Of a stretch of DNA of 6,183 nucleotides, positions 1 through 6,183 are shown in pieces. The stretch is from Anaerolineae bacterium (GTDB lineage: Bacteria > Chloroflexota > Anaerolineae > Anaerolineales > Anaerolineaceae). Numbering within the stretch: position 1 is the first letter of the stretch; each line of letters starts with the position of its first letter. Position numbers and translations under genes: made by a program. The notes below the pieces were generated by a model. It did not search any database. It was not told where the DNA came from and was given only the letters and a program-made list of their open reading frames with translations. The stretch is from NCBI GenBank assembly GCA_016213455.1, contig JACRAG010000397.1, forward strand, positions 1 to 6,183. The letters run 5' to 3'.

Positions 1-2205
1 CAGGCGAACTTCGTCCATCTGCAGGCTGACAATTTCCAGCATCTGCTCGTCATTCAACGGCGAGAAGATGATGATCTCATCAATGCGGTTGATGAATTCT
101 GGACGGAAAGTGCTCTTAAGCGCCTTGTCGATCTTGTCGTGCATCTGCCGGTCTTCCGCCGAGTCAGTCGCCTGCAGGAAGCCCAGCGTGCCGCCCTTGC
201 GCACAAATTCGGTACCCAGGTTGCTGGTCATAATCAACACGGTGTTGCGGAAATCCACCTGGCGACCCTGACCATCCGTCAGCCGTCCATCATCCAGAAT
301 CTGCAGCAGGGCATTCCAGACCTCGGGATGTGCTTTTTCAATTTCGTCGAAGAGAATCACCCGGTAAGGGCGGCGGCGCACCGCTTCGGTCAATTGACCA
401 CCCTCTTCGTAACCCACGTAGCCCGGAGGCGCGCCAAACAGGCGCGACACGGTGTGCTGCTCGCGGTACTCCGACATATCCAGTCGCACCAGGGCATCTT
501 CGTCGCCAAACATGAACTCCGCCAGCCGGCGGGCCAGCTCGGTCTTGCCCACACCGGAAGGACCGATGAAGATAAACGAGCCAATCGGACGGCGCGGATC
601 TTTAAGGCCGGATCGGGCGCGCCGGATGGCATCCGCGATGGCTTTGACTGCTTCTTCCTGTCCGATGATATGTTCGTGCAAACGCTCTTCCATGTGCAGC
701 AAACGCTCGGCTTCGCTCTCCAGCATCTGGCTCACAGGTACACCCGTCCACTGCGCAATCACTTCGGCAATGTCATTCGCATCCACCTGACCGTCCAGCT
801 GGTGCTCGCGTTCCCATGCGGTGCGTTTTTCGTTGTAGATCCCTTCCAAACGCAGGCGTTCGGCCTTTTTGATCGCCGCGCGCTCGTAGTCGCGCTCCTG
901 CCCGGACTGCTCTTCTTCGGCTGCCAAACGATCGATATCATCTTTGAGCGTCTTCAAATCGGGCGGCAGAGAAAAGAGCGCCACGCGCAGCTTGGCAGCG
1001 GCTTCATCCACCAGGTCAATCGCTTTGTCGGGCAAATGGCGGTCCTGCACATATTGCGAGGACAGACGCGCCGCGGCGGTCAAAGCCTCATCCGAGATTT
1101 TTACTTTGTGGTGGGCTTCATAACGATCACGCAGACCATGCAGCATTTTGATCGTATCATCCACGCTGGGTTCGTCCACAAATACGGGCGCAAAACGCCG
1201 CTCCAGCGCCGAGTCTTTTTCAATGAATTTTTGGTACTCATCCAGGGTGGTCGCGCCAACGCACTGCAGTTCGCCGCGCGCCAGTGAGGGCTTGAGCATA
1301 TTGGAAGCGTCCATCGCGCCCTGTGCAGCGCCCGCGCCAACCACCGTGTGCAGCTCGTCGATGAAAAGGATGATCTCCCCTTCCGAACGCTGCACCTCCT
1401 CAATTGCGGCTTTTAAGCGCTCCTCAAACTCACCGCGGAAACGTGAACCGGCAATCATCGCGCCCAGGTCGAGCGAGATCACGCGTTTGCCAGCCAGGAT
1501 TTCCGGTACGTCGTTGGATGCGATCTTTTCCGCCAATCCTTCCACAATGGCTGTCTTGCCAACGCCGGCTTCGCCGATCAGCACCGGGTTGTTTTTGGTG
1601 CGGCGGGAGAGAATTTGCATCACGCGCAAGATTTCTTTATCCCGGCCGATCACCGGATCCAGCTTACCCACGCGGGCCTGTTGAGTGAGGTCGCGGGAAT
1701 ATTTTTCCAGGGTGCGGTAGCGCGCCTCAGCCTGCGGATCGGACACTTTTTGCCCACCGCGCATCTGCTGAATGGCGTCAATCACGCGCTCACGCGTAAT
1801 GCCGGCTCCTTCCAGCAGGCGGGCTGCGGGCGTGTTACGCTCGCTCAAAATCGCCAGGAAGAGGTGCTCGGTGGAGATATATTCATCTTTCATCCGGTTG
1901 GCTTCTTCATTGGCGAGGTCGATGATGCGTTTCACGCGCGGGGTGATGAAAATTTGCCCGGCGCCCCCGCCAAATATGCTCGCCTTGGGGCTGGTGCGTA
2001 AAATGTAATCCAGGCGTTCCGCCAGAAGCGTCGCATCAATTTTGAGCACTTCCAGCAGCTGCGAAATCACCCCTTGGGGCTGTTCAATCATCGCCAGTAA
2101 GATGTGTTCCGTGTCAATTTGATTATGCCCGTAACGCTGAATAATCTCAGCAGCGCGCTGAGCAGCTTCCTGGGCTCGTTCTGTAAACCGGTCAAATCGC
2201 ATCAT
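1..2205 (-). CDS. clpC: ClpC-type AAA+ protein unfoldase (3' end outside window)
   Basis: Hexameric ATP-driven unfoldase of the Clp/Hsp100 family, expected to feed cytoplasmic substrates to the ClpP protease. The frame is open from the ATG at 2205 to base 1, giving 735 residues; ClpC proteins are usually about 810-850, so the C-terminal subdomain is mostly missing. Two Clp N-terminal repeats occupy about residues 3-145. The D1 ATPase has Walker A GEAGVGKT (211-218), Walker B ILFIDE (D283, E284) and arginine finger region LERRF (334-338). A short middle domain (about 416-475) has a UVR-like helical stretch (QERDYERAA from 436). This is far shorter than the ClpB coiled coil and is the main reason for calling ClpC. 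D2 has Walker A GPSGVGKT (548-555), pore loop GYVGY (595-599), Walker B VILFDE (D620, E621) and FRPEFINR (700-707). The tripeptide LGF at 674-676 sits where ClpP-binding Clp proteins carry their ClpP-docking loop. The start is supported by AAGGACGG a few bases upstream; a second ATG follows directly. No frameshift was seen. Confidence 0.95.
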   Translation of the reverse strand, partial: MMRFDRFTERAQEAAQRAAEIIQRYGHNQIDTEHILLAMIEQPQGVISQLLEVLKIDATLLAERLDYILRTSPKASIFGGGAGQIFITPRVKRIIDLANEEANRMKDEYISTEHLFLAILSERNTPAARLLEGAGITRERVIDAIQQMRGGQKVSDPQAEARYRTLEKYSRDLTQQARVGKLDPVIGRDKEILRVMQILSRRTKNNPVLIGEAGVGKTAIVEGLAEKIASNDVPEILAGKRVISLDLGAMIAGSRFRGEFEERLKAAIEEVQRSEGEIILFIDELHTVVGAGAAQGAMDASNMLKPSLARGELQCVGATTLDEYQKFIEKDSALERRFAPVFVDEPSVDDTIKMLHGLRDRYEAHHKVKISDEALTAAARLSSQYVQDRHLPDKAIDLVDEAAAKLRVALFSLPPDLKTLKDDIDRLAAEEEQSGQERDYERAAIKKAERLRLEGIYNEKRTAWEREHQLDGQVDANDIAEVIAQWTGVPVSQMLESEAERLLHMEERLHEHIIGQEEAVKAIADAIRRARSGLKDPRRPIGSFIFIGPSGVGKTELARRLAEFMFGDEDALVRLDMSEYREQHTVSRLFGAPPGYVGYEEGGQLTEAVRRRPYRVILFDEIEKAHPEVWNALLQILDDGRLTDGQGRQVDFRNTVLIMTSNLGTEFVRKGGTLGFLQATDSAEDRQMHDKIDKALKSTFRPEFINRIDEIIIFSPLNDEQMLEIVSLQMDEVRL

Positions 2206-2230
2206 AGATTCCGTCCTTCTCAGGGTTGTT

Positions 2231-2251
2231 CTGACCCTCTGTTCCGGTCAG
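2231..2251. repeat. Inverted repeat CTGACC-N9-GGTCAG upstream of clpC
   Basis: Perfect 6-bp arms CTGACC (2231-2236) and GGTCAG (2246-2251) flank a 9-base spacer. The right arm touches the candidate -10 of clpC, and the rest covers the predicted transcription start and early leader. That is a usual place for a repressor operator. It could also form a weak hairpin in the mRNA, or be chance. The arms resemble a GGTCA half-site, but the arrangement is inverted rather than the direct repeat bound by CtsR, so I do not assign it to a known regulator. Confidence 0.3.
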
Positions 2252-2281
2252 TATAGCACTCGCTCTATTAGAAAGGTGCAA
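2250..2281 (-). promoter_or_regulatory. Candidate clpC promoter
   Basis: On the minus strand TATACT (2255-2250) matches the -10 consensus at five of six positions. Transcription would start near 2243 and leave a leader of about 38 bases. The -35 is poor: CACCTT lies 17 bases upstream, and the better-looking TTGCAC (2281-2276) is 20 bases away, which is long. A weak -35 would suit a promoter that needs an activator or is held by a repressor, but this is inference. Confidence 0.35.
2254..2261. promoter_or_regulatory. CIRCE-like half-site
   Basis: TAGCACTC at 2254-2261 is eight of the nine bases of the left half of CIRCE (TTAGCACTC-N9-GAGTGCTAA), the operator of the heat-shock repressor HrcA. 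It overlaps the candidate clpC -10 by two bases. The expected right half at 2271-2279 matches only about four of nine positions, so a complete CIRCE is not present. Either a degenerate operator or coincidence. Confidence 0.2.
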
Positions 2282-2359
2282 TTGTTGTATATGAGTTCTA
2301 TTAACATTGTCCGGCACATTCCTATTATCCATCATTTCATGTTTTCACGCGAACGGATG

Positions 2360-2372
2360 TAAAATACGCGTG
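2360..2372 (+). promoter_or_regulatory. -10 element positioned for a leaderless mRNA
   Basis: TAAAAT at 2360-2365 fits the -10 pattern. With the usual six-base gap, transcription would begin at about 2372, which is the first base of the GTG start of the acetyltransferase. No Shine-Dalgarno sequence precedes that GTG, and an in-frame TAA at 2360-2362 rules out a start further upstream. The -35 region is weak (TTCATG at 2336-2341, 18-base spacer). Confidence 0.5.
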
Positions 2373-3349
2373 TGCTCCAACGCAACATTCCCGGCAAACG
2401 CGGTCATATTCGTCCCCTCGACTCAAATCGTGATCTCAATCCGGTCGCAGATTTGATTGAAGTTTGCTTTGCCTCCACACTTGACCAGGATGGGCGCGAC
2501 TATTTACGCCATATTCGTATGACGGCAGCCGACCCGGCACTGATTCGCTGGCTGCCCGGCCTGGGCGAGCGCGCTTCCTCCCCGCTCTTCGGTTATGTCT
2601 GGGAGCAGGACAACCGCCTGGTGGGCAATCTCAGCCTGATCCCGATCAAAAAGAATGGTCGTTGGATCTATATGATCGCCAACGTTGCTGTGCATCCCGA
2701 CTACCGGCGTCGCGGCATCGCATACGAATTAACCCGGCATGCCCTCGATCATGTCCGCGCGCGCGGTGTGCCATCTGCCTGGCTGCAGGTGCGGGATGAC
2801 AACTTCTCCGCGTATGAGCTGTACACCTCGGTCGGCTTCATCGAGCGCAGCCGCCGCTCCACCTGGGTCAGCGGGCACACCAACCTGGGCTTCTCGCCCA
2901 CCGGCATCCACATCACCCAACGAATCCCCCAGGATTGGACCCTCCAACGCGCCTGGTTGACCCACAACTATCCCCCCGACACCACCTGGAATATGAGCTT
3001 CGACATCAACCGTTATCGCCCGGATTGGTGGAACCAGTTCTGGTACTGGCTGAATGGCGAGCTGCAGCTTCATTGGGTCGCACGGCGCGCCAATGGGAGC
3101 CATGATACGTTGGGGTTCGCCACCTGGGAACCGGTACGCGGCTCGACGGATATGTTGTGGATCGGCGCGCCACCCGAATCGGAAGATTCGGTATTGTGCA
3201 CCCTGCTGCCGCACATCGTACATGCCATGCGTGACCGCCGCCGACCCATCGCGGTGAATTATCCCTACGGTCATGGGGTCAGCTCATTCCTGGATTGCGG
3301 GTTCACCCTGCAAAATACCCTGGTCTGGATGGAATATCCTTGCAATTAA
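2372..3349 (+). CDS. Tandem GNAT-family N-acetyltransferase
   Basis: Predicted cytoplasmic acetyl-CoA-dependent acyltransferase of 325 residues, about twice a single GNAT domain. The N-terminal domain (about 10-165) is complete-looking: first strand HIRPLD (12-17), motif A NVAVHPDYRRRGIA (104-117) with the RRRGIA pyrophosphate-binding loop, and motif B residues N144 and Y148 leading to LYTSVGF (150-156). The C-terminal half (about 185-325) resembles a second, degenerate GNAT. It lacks the R-x-x-G-x-G/A loop but keeps a terminal RPIAVNYPYG...DCGF pattern (291-311). Tandem GNATs include mycothiol synthase MshD and Eis-like enzymes. MshD uses its second domain for catalysis, whereas only the first looks competent here, so that name is not justified. 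The substrate is unknown. GTG at 2372 is the only start that preserves the first strand, because an in-frame stop lies 12 bases upstream. The gene diverges from clpC and is followed after 53 bases by the holin-like gene. Confidence 0.85.
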   Translation: MLQRNIPGKRGHIRPLDSNRDLNPVADLIEVCFASTLDQDGRDYLRHIRMTAADPALIRWLPGLGERASSPLFGYVWEQDNRLVGNLSLIPIKKNGRWIYMIANVAVHPDYRRRGIAYELTRHALDHVRARGVPSAWLQVRDDNFSAYELYTSVGFIERSRRSTWVSGHTNLGFSPTGIHITQRIPQDWTLQRAWLTHNYPPDTTWNMSFDINRYRPDWWNQFWYWLNGELQLHWVARRANGSHDTLGFATWEPVRGSTDMLWIGAPPESEDSVLCTLLPHIVHAMRDRRRPIAVNYPYGHGVSSFLDCGFTLQNTLVWMEYPCN

Positions 3350-3393
3350 CAGGCCAGATTTGCGTATATATCGGTAGAGGCTGAATAATCCTC

Positions 3394-3399
3394 AAGGAG
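3394..3399 (+). promoter_or_regulatory. Ribosome binding site of the holin-like gene
   Basis: AAGGAG at 3394-3399 is a strong Shine-Dalgarno sequence. It lies three bases before the first ATG (3403) and six before an adjacent second ATG (3406). The spacing favours 3406, so the protein may be one residue shorter than annotated. Confidence 0.75.
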
Positions 3400-3402
3400 A
3401 AA

Positions 3403-3786
3403 ATGATGAACAAATTACTGATCCGGCTTGGCATCAACGCCGTGGCACTCTACGCCGCCATTTACCTGCTCTCAGGCAACGGTGTCACCCCGCAGTTTGA
3501 GCAATGGTGGCAAATCCTTTGGCTGGCGCTCATCTTTGGTCTGGTGAACGCCATCATCCGCCCAATCGTGACCCTGCTGTCCTGCCCATTGCTGATCCTG
3601 ACTCTCGGACTGGGTTCGCTGCTGATCAATACCCTCATGTTCTTCCTCGCAGGTTGGATTGGCACCCAGTTTGGGGTCGGCTTTACTGTCGAGGGTTTTG
3701 TGCCGGCTTTCCTGGGCGGCTTGATCGTCAGCGTGGTCAGCTTCATTCTCAGCCTGTTCTTCAAAGAAGAGCTCAAACACCAATAG
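3403..3786 (+). CDS. Small membrane protein, phage holin family 4 (YvlD-like)
   Basis: A 127-residue integral membrane protein with four hydrophobic segments, at about residues 5-23, 36-56, 58-88 and 99-120, and a short charged tail (KEELKHQ). The pattern GLVNAIIRP (46-54), then a CPLLILTLGLGSLLINTLMFFLAG-type segment after residue 60, and a GFVPAFLGGLIVS stretch (98-110) are typical of the Pfam phage_holin_4_2 family, which includes Bacillus YvlD. Despite the name, most members are chromosomal genes far from prophages and their role is unsettled; no lysin or phage gene lies nearby. The length is normal for the family. A candidate promoter (TTGCGT 3360-3365, AATAAT 3384-3389) would start transcription inside the ribosome binding site, so I give it little weight. 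Readthrough from the acetyltransferase is plausible because no terminator separates them. Confidence 0.85.
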   Translation: MMNKLLIRLGINAVALYAAIYLLSGNGVTPQFEQWWQILWLALIFGLVNAIIRPIVTLLSCPLLILTLGLGSLLINTLMFFLAGWIGTQFGVGFTVEGFVPAFLGGLIVSVVSFILSLFFKEELKHQ

Positions 3787-3813
3787 CCGCCTGCCAGCCT
3801 AATCGTTAATCAA

Positions 3814-3837
3814 AAGAGCCCCACGGATGGGGCTCTT
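3814..3837. terminator. Bidirectional intrinsic terminator between converging genes
   Basis: AAGAGCCCCA (3814-3823) pairs perfectly with TGGGGCTCTT (3828-3837) around a CGGA loop, giving a 10-bp GC-rich stem. Minus-strand transcripts leave the stem into a TTTTGATT tract. Plus-strand transcripts get a weaker run (CTTCATTATT). It ends both the holin-like gene, which stops 27 bases before the stem, and the HypE-like gene, whose TAA is only two bases away. Confidence 0.88.
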
Positions 3838-3839
3838 CA

Positions 3840-4859
3840 TTATTCCGGATCCTGCGGGCGCTCATACAGGCGCGCCACCTCATCTCGCGCCGGGCGCGGC
3901 AGCAAACCGCCTCCCGTCTGCAGCACGCCGCTCCCCCGCCCTCCAACATACCCGATCTCTGCACAGGGAATGCCGGCTTGTTGCAAAGCGGTGCAAATCG
4001 CATCGGCGTCCTGCGGGCGGACCGCCATCAACAACGCGCCGGAAGCGATGGACGCCAAGGGGTCGATCTGCAGCGCTGCACAGATGCGCTGCGCCAGCGC
4101 AGGCACTGGCACGGAAGCCGGGTCCACCATCAGCGTGTGACCACAAGCCTCTGCCAGCTCCCACAGCGCCGAAGCCAGCCCGCCCTCGGTGGGATCATGC
4201 ATGGCGGTCACCCGCCCCGCACCGCGTGCGATGCGCGCATCCCGGGTTACACTGATGCCGGGCGTAAACAGATACGCCTGCGCTTCAGCCAATTCGGCTG
4301 GCGTCAGAACCCCTTCCAGGCGAGATGCAAACTCGCGCGAAAGCAGCGCCACCGCCTCCACCGGCACACCTTTACTCAAAAGCAGCCGATCGCCGGCTTG
4401 CGCGCCTGCCGGAGTCACTAGGTCAACGTGAGCCACCTCCCCCACCATCGTCGCGCTGATCACCGGGCGGTCCAGTCCGTAAGTCACTTCGGTGTGACCA
4501 CCCACCAGGCTGATCCCCAATGCTGCGCATGCCCGGGAAAGCTGGTCAAAAATCCCTTCGACCAGGGCTTCGTCCGCCTTGCCCTCTGGCAGGAGCAGCG
4601 TCGCCAGCATCCAGCGCGGGTCCGCGCCGCTGGTGGCGAGATCATTGGCGTTGACCTGCACCGCGTACCAGCCGATTTGATCGGTGGCAAAGGTGATTGG
4701 ATCGGATTTAAGCACCAGGCAGCGATCGCCCAAATCGATCACCGCACAATCCAGCCCCGTCCCCGGGCCAACCAGGACGCGCTCATCCGTCACCGGCGCG
4801 CGCGCCAGCAGCTTAGCCAGGTAGTCTGCAGGCAATTTGCCCAGAGGAAATGCACTCAC
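3840..4859 (-). CDS. HypE-like AIR synthase-related protein (PurM superfamily), no C-terminal Cys
   Basis: A 339-residue cytoplasmic protein of the PurM/HypE/SelD/ThiL ATP-binding superfamily, whose members phosphorylate or dehydrate small acyl or amide groups. Seen in order: GPGTGLDCAV (31-40) and SDPITF (52-57) in the nucleotide/metal region, NDLATSGADPRWM (72-84), GGHTEVT (120-126), HDPTEGGLASALWE (221-234) and SGALLMAV (273-280). The overall pattern and length are closest to HypE, which makes the nitrile ligand of NiFe hydrogenases on a C-terminal cysteine (PRIC-type end). Here the protein ends ARLYERPQDPE with no cysteine, so it should not do the HypE reaction in its known form. It better fits the HypE-like AIR-synthase-related subgroup of unknown function. 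No hydrogenase or hyp gene is visible. The GTG start overlaps the upstream TGA as GTGA (4856-4859). AGGAG lies ten bases upstream, inside the hydrolase gene, which supports translational coupling. The substrate is unknown. Confidence 0.85.
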   Translation of the reverse strand: MSAFPLGKLPADYLAKLLARAPVTDERVLVGPGTGLDCAVIDLGDRCLVLKSDPITFATDQIGWYAVQVNANDLATSGADPRWMLATLLLPEGKADEALVEGIFDQLSRACAALGISLVGGHTEVTYGLDRPVISATMVGEVAHVDLVTPAGAQAGDRLLLSKGVPVEAVALLSREFASRLEGVLTPAELAEAQAYLFTPGISVTRDARIARGAGRVTAMHDPTEGGLASALWELAEACGHTLMVDPASVPVPALAQRICAALQIDPLASIASGALLMAVRPQDADAICTALQQAGIPCAEIGYVGGRGSGVLQTGGGLLPRPARDEVARLYERPQDPE

Positions 4860-6183
4860 GAAAACAACACTCCTGCCGGTAATAGCAGCCAGTAAAGCAG
4901 CGCTGCCTGCAGCAAAGCCGTCAACCAGGCCCTGCCGCTCAAACGGTATACCGCCTGCCCGAAGAGAATCGCCAGCCAGAGAATTAACAGCCCCTGCAGG
5001 CTGCCGGTCAGGCCGGAGAGCGAACCCAATACACCCATCAGCAGCGCATACAGGAAGAACGGCACCAGCCCGATTACGCCGTTGAGCCGCTCATAACGGC
5101 TGGCAGACTGGCGCAATCCCTCGCGCAGCATCGCCGTCTCTTTCAACCCGATCCAGAACCCCAGCGCGGTAACAGGCGTGAACAGCGCAAGCCACACCAG
5201 GCGCAGATTGAGCGGATAGACAAAGGTCCAGCCGCTGTGGGCAAACAAGGCGGTCAGTCCAAACACGCCCAGGCTGAGCAGCAGCGCCAATCCGGGCTTG
5301 CGCCCTGCAAGGGTTTCCGGCGCAAAGGGCAGCCTGCCGCGGGTACCGCCCATCCTGCCCAGGCGGTAAAGCAGCAGCATCAGCCCGCCGTAGGCACCGA
5401 TGAAGCCCACATAGTACAGGTTCAGCACCGGCTTGGACAGCGGCAGGAAAACGAACACCCCGCCCACCAGCGCAGCCAGCGGCAGCGCACCCAGCCACCA
5501 CACCAATTTCGCCACAATGAAACGCCGCGGTGCAGTGATCACCACGCCGCCTGGCGCAGCCGGTGCAGGCAGTGTGACCACCAGCTCGGCCCAACGGCCT
5601 GCGCAGTACACACCCGCCAGCAGCAAGGCAAAACTGACCGGCCAGATCCACACCCGCGCGGCTGCCGCGCCGTTGGGAATTGGCGCGGGCAACGCCAGCA
5701 CATCCGCCGTCCAATGAACCGCCTTGTCCAGCGCGCGCGGCGAATAGACTTCGTAGTTGTGCAGCAGGTTGGGCAGCAGCAGCCACTCTCGCCCGGCGCC
5801 CGAAACGCAGACGCCGCCGTCCAGTTTGCATATCAACGCCTGGGCTGCCTGTGGAGTCAGAATATCGTCCCAAGTTCCGCTGACCAACAAGATCTGCGAA
5901 GCAGGCGTTTGCGGCCCCAGCGCCTGCACCCACGCCAGCCCGGCATCCGAGGTGCCCGTAAAAAACTCTGCCTGGGTGTTGGTGCCCAGGTTGACCTGCG
6001 CACCAAACAGGACCAACCCCAGCGGGGGTTGCGCATCCATGCCGGCTGCCTGTAACGCAACCCGCGCGCCCAGGCTGTGACCAAACACGATCAATCGGTC
6101 AGCGGTCAAACCCGAAAGCGCCAGAAAGCGTTCTTTGGCTGCCAGGGTTTCCAACGCCAGCCGGTCAGTCTGGGCATTGTCGA
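4856..6183 (-). CDS. Alpha/beta hydrolase fused to a polytopic membrane domain (5' end outside window)
   Basis: The minus-strand frame stays open to the window edge, so the true start lies beyond it; the TTG at 6154 is internal. The visible part has 441 residues (numbered here from base 6181). Residues 1-160 are the C-terminal portion of an alpha/beta hydrolase. Nucleophile elbow GHSLG (34-38) has S36, the acid is probably D105 or D106 in SGTWDDILTP, and the base is probably H141 in LLHNYE. The whole catalytic triad is therefore visible and intact. From about 177 to the end there are roughly eight hydrophobic helices (near 177-195, 222-246, 251-273, 297-315, 321-345, 366-388, 393-412, 417-439), with basic loops such as RLGRMGGTRGR (273-283). 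This predicts a membrane-anchored serine hydrolase; an esterase, lipase or peptidase role cannot be distinguished, and which side of the membrane the hydrolase faces is not settled by the visible part. It is cotranscribed with the HypE-like gene downstream. Confidence 0.82.
   Translation of the reverse strand, partial: DNAQTDRLALETLAAKERFLALSGLTADRLIVFGHSLGARVALQAAGMDAQPPLGLVLFGAQVNLGTNTQAEFFTGTSDAGLAWVQALGPQTPASQILLVSGTWDDILTPQAAQALICKLDGGVCVSGAGREWLLLPNLLHNYEVYSPRALDKAVHWTADVLALPAPIPNGAAAARVWIWPVSFALLLAGVYCAGRWAELVVTLPAPAAPGGVVITAPRRFIVAKLVWWLGALPLAALVGGVFVFLPLSKPVLNLYYVGFIGAYGGLMLLLYRLGRMGGTRGRLPFAPETLAGRKPGLALLLSLGVFGLTALFAHSGWTFVYPLNLRLVWLALFTPVTALGFWIGLKETAMLREGLRQSASRYERLNGVIGLVPFFLYALLMGVLGSLSGLTGSLQGLLILWLAILFGQAVYRLSGRAWLTALLQAALLYWLLLPAGVLFS

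Noticed and set aside
139..1287. 382-residue plus-strand open frame
   Set aside because: It is codon-for-codon antisense to clpC. Plus-strand stops there would need TTA, CTA or TCA codons in clpC, which are rare in GC-rich genes. The translation has no family pattern and clpC is clearly real.
2222..2238. Short hairpin AGGGT-N7-ACCCT in the clpC leader
   Set aside because: Only 5 bp with a 7-base loop; too weak to support an RNA thermometer or attenuator.
2729..3274. 181-residue minus-strand open frame opposite the acetyltransferase
   Set aside because: Antisense shadow of a gene with clear GNAT motifs; no ribosome binding site or recognisable domain.
3403..3786. Evidence of a prophage from the holin-family name
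   Set aside because: The family is mostly chromosomal and unrelated to lysis. No endolysin, integrase, structural phage gene or attachment repeat is visible.
4795..4806. Perfect 12-bp palindrome GGCGCGCGCGCC
   Set aside because: It lies inside the HypE-like gene, encodes part of the Ala-Arg-Ala-Pro stretch, and is likely chance in a GC-rich coding sequence.
3840..4859. Calling the gene hypE and predicting a hydrogenase maturation locus
   Set aside because: The C-terminal cysteine motif is absent and no other hyp or hydrogenase gene is in the window.
5091..5933. 280-residue minus-strand open frame in another phase
   Set aside because: It overlaps the hydrolase on the same strand and is rich in Ala, Gly, Arg and Cys, as expected from reading a GC-rich gene out of frame.
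5237..6055. 272-residue plus-strand open frame
   Set aside because: It is exactly antisense and codon-aligned to the hydrolase gene and rich in Gln, Arg and His with no domain pattern. A GC-driven shadow.

Overview
The window reads as ordinary chromosomal sequence from a GC-rich bacterium (well above half G+C by eye). The content best fits a Chloroflexota (Anaerolineae-like) genome: a ClpC-type unfoldase, a tandem acetyltransferase with an apparently leaderless GTG start, and a HypE-like AIR-synthase-family protein with no hydrogenase genes beside it. This placement is an inference from overall character, not from a marker gene. I see no mobile element, CRISPR array, tRNA, rRNA or phage module. 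Nothing here convincingly forms a previously undescribed system.

Layout. (1) 1-2205, minus strand: the first 735 residues of a ClpC-type AAA+ unfoldase, whose 3' end lies outside the window. (2) 2206-2371: AT-richer divergent intergenic region with a candidate clpC promoter, a 6-bp inverted repeat, a CIRCE-like half-site, and a -10 element placed for leaderless transcription of the next gene. (3) 2372-3349, plus: double-GNAT acetyltransferase. (4) 3403-3786, plus: small four-helix membrane protein of the phage-holin-4_2/YvlD family. (5) 3814-3837: strong hairpin terminator shared by converging genes. (6) 3840-4859, minus: HypE-like AIR synthase-related protein without the C-terminal cysteine of true HypE. 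(7) 4856-6183, minus: alpha/beta hydrolase fused to about eight transmembrane helices, with its 5' end outside the window. Genes 6 and 7 overlap by four bases (GTGA) and are very probably cotranscribed and translationally coupled, hydrolase first.

How the genes relate. clpC is a protein-quality-control gene and diverges from the acetyltransferase. The acetyltransferase and holin-like genes may be read together, since 53 bases separate them with no hairpin terminator between. The hydrolase/HypE-like pair is the only clear operon. It is also the most interesting part, because both products have recognisable folds and catalytic motifs but no assignable substrate.
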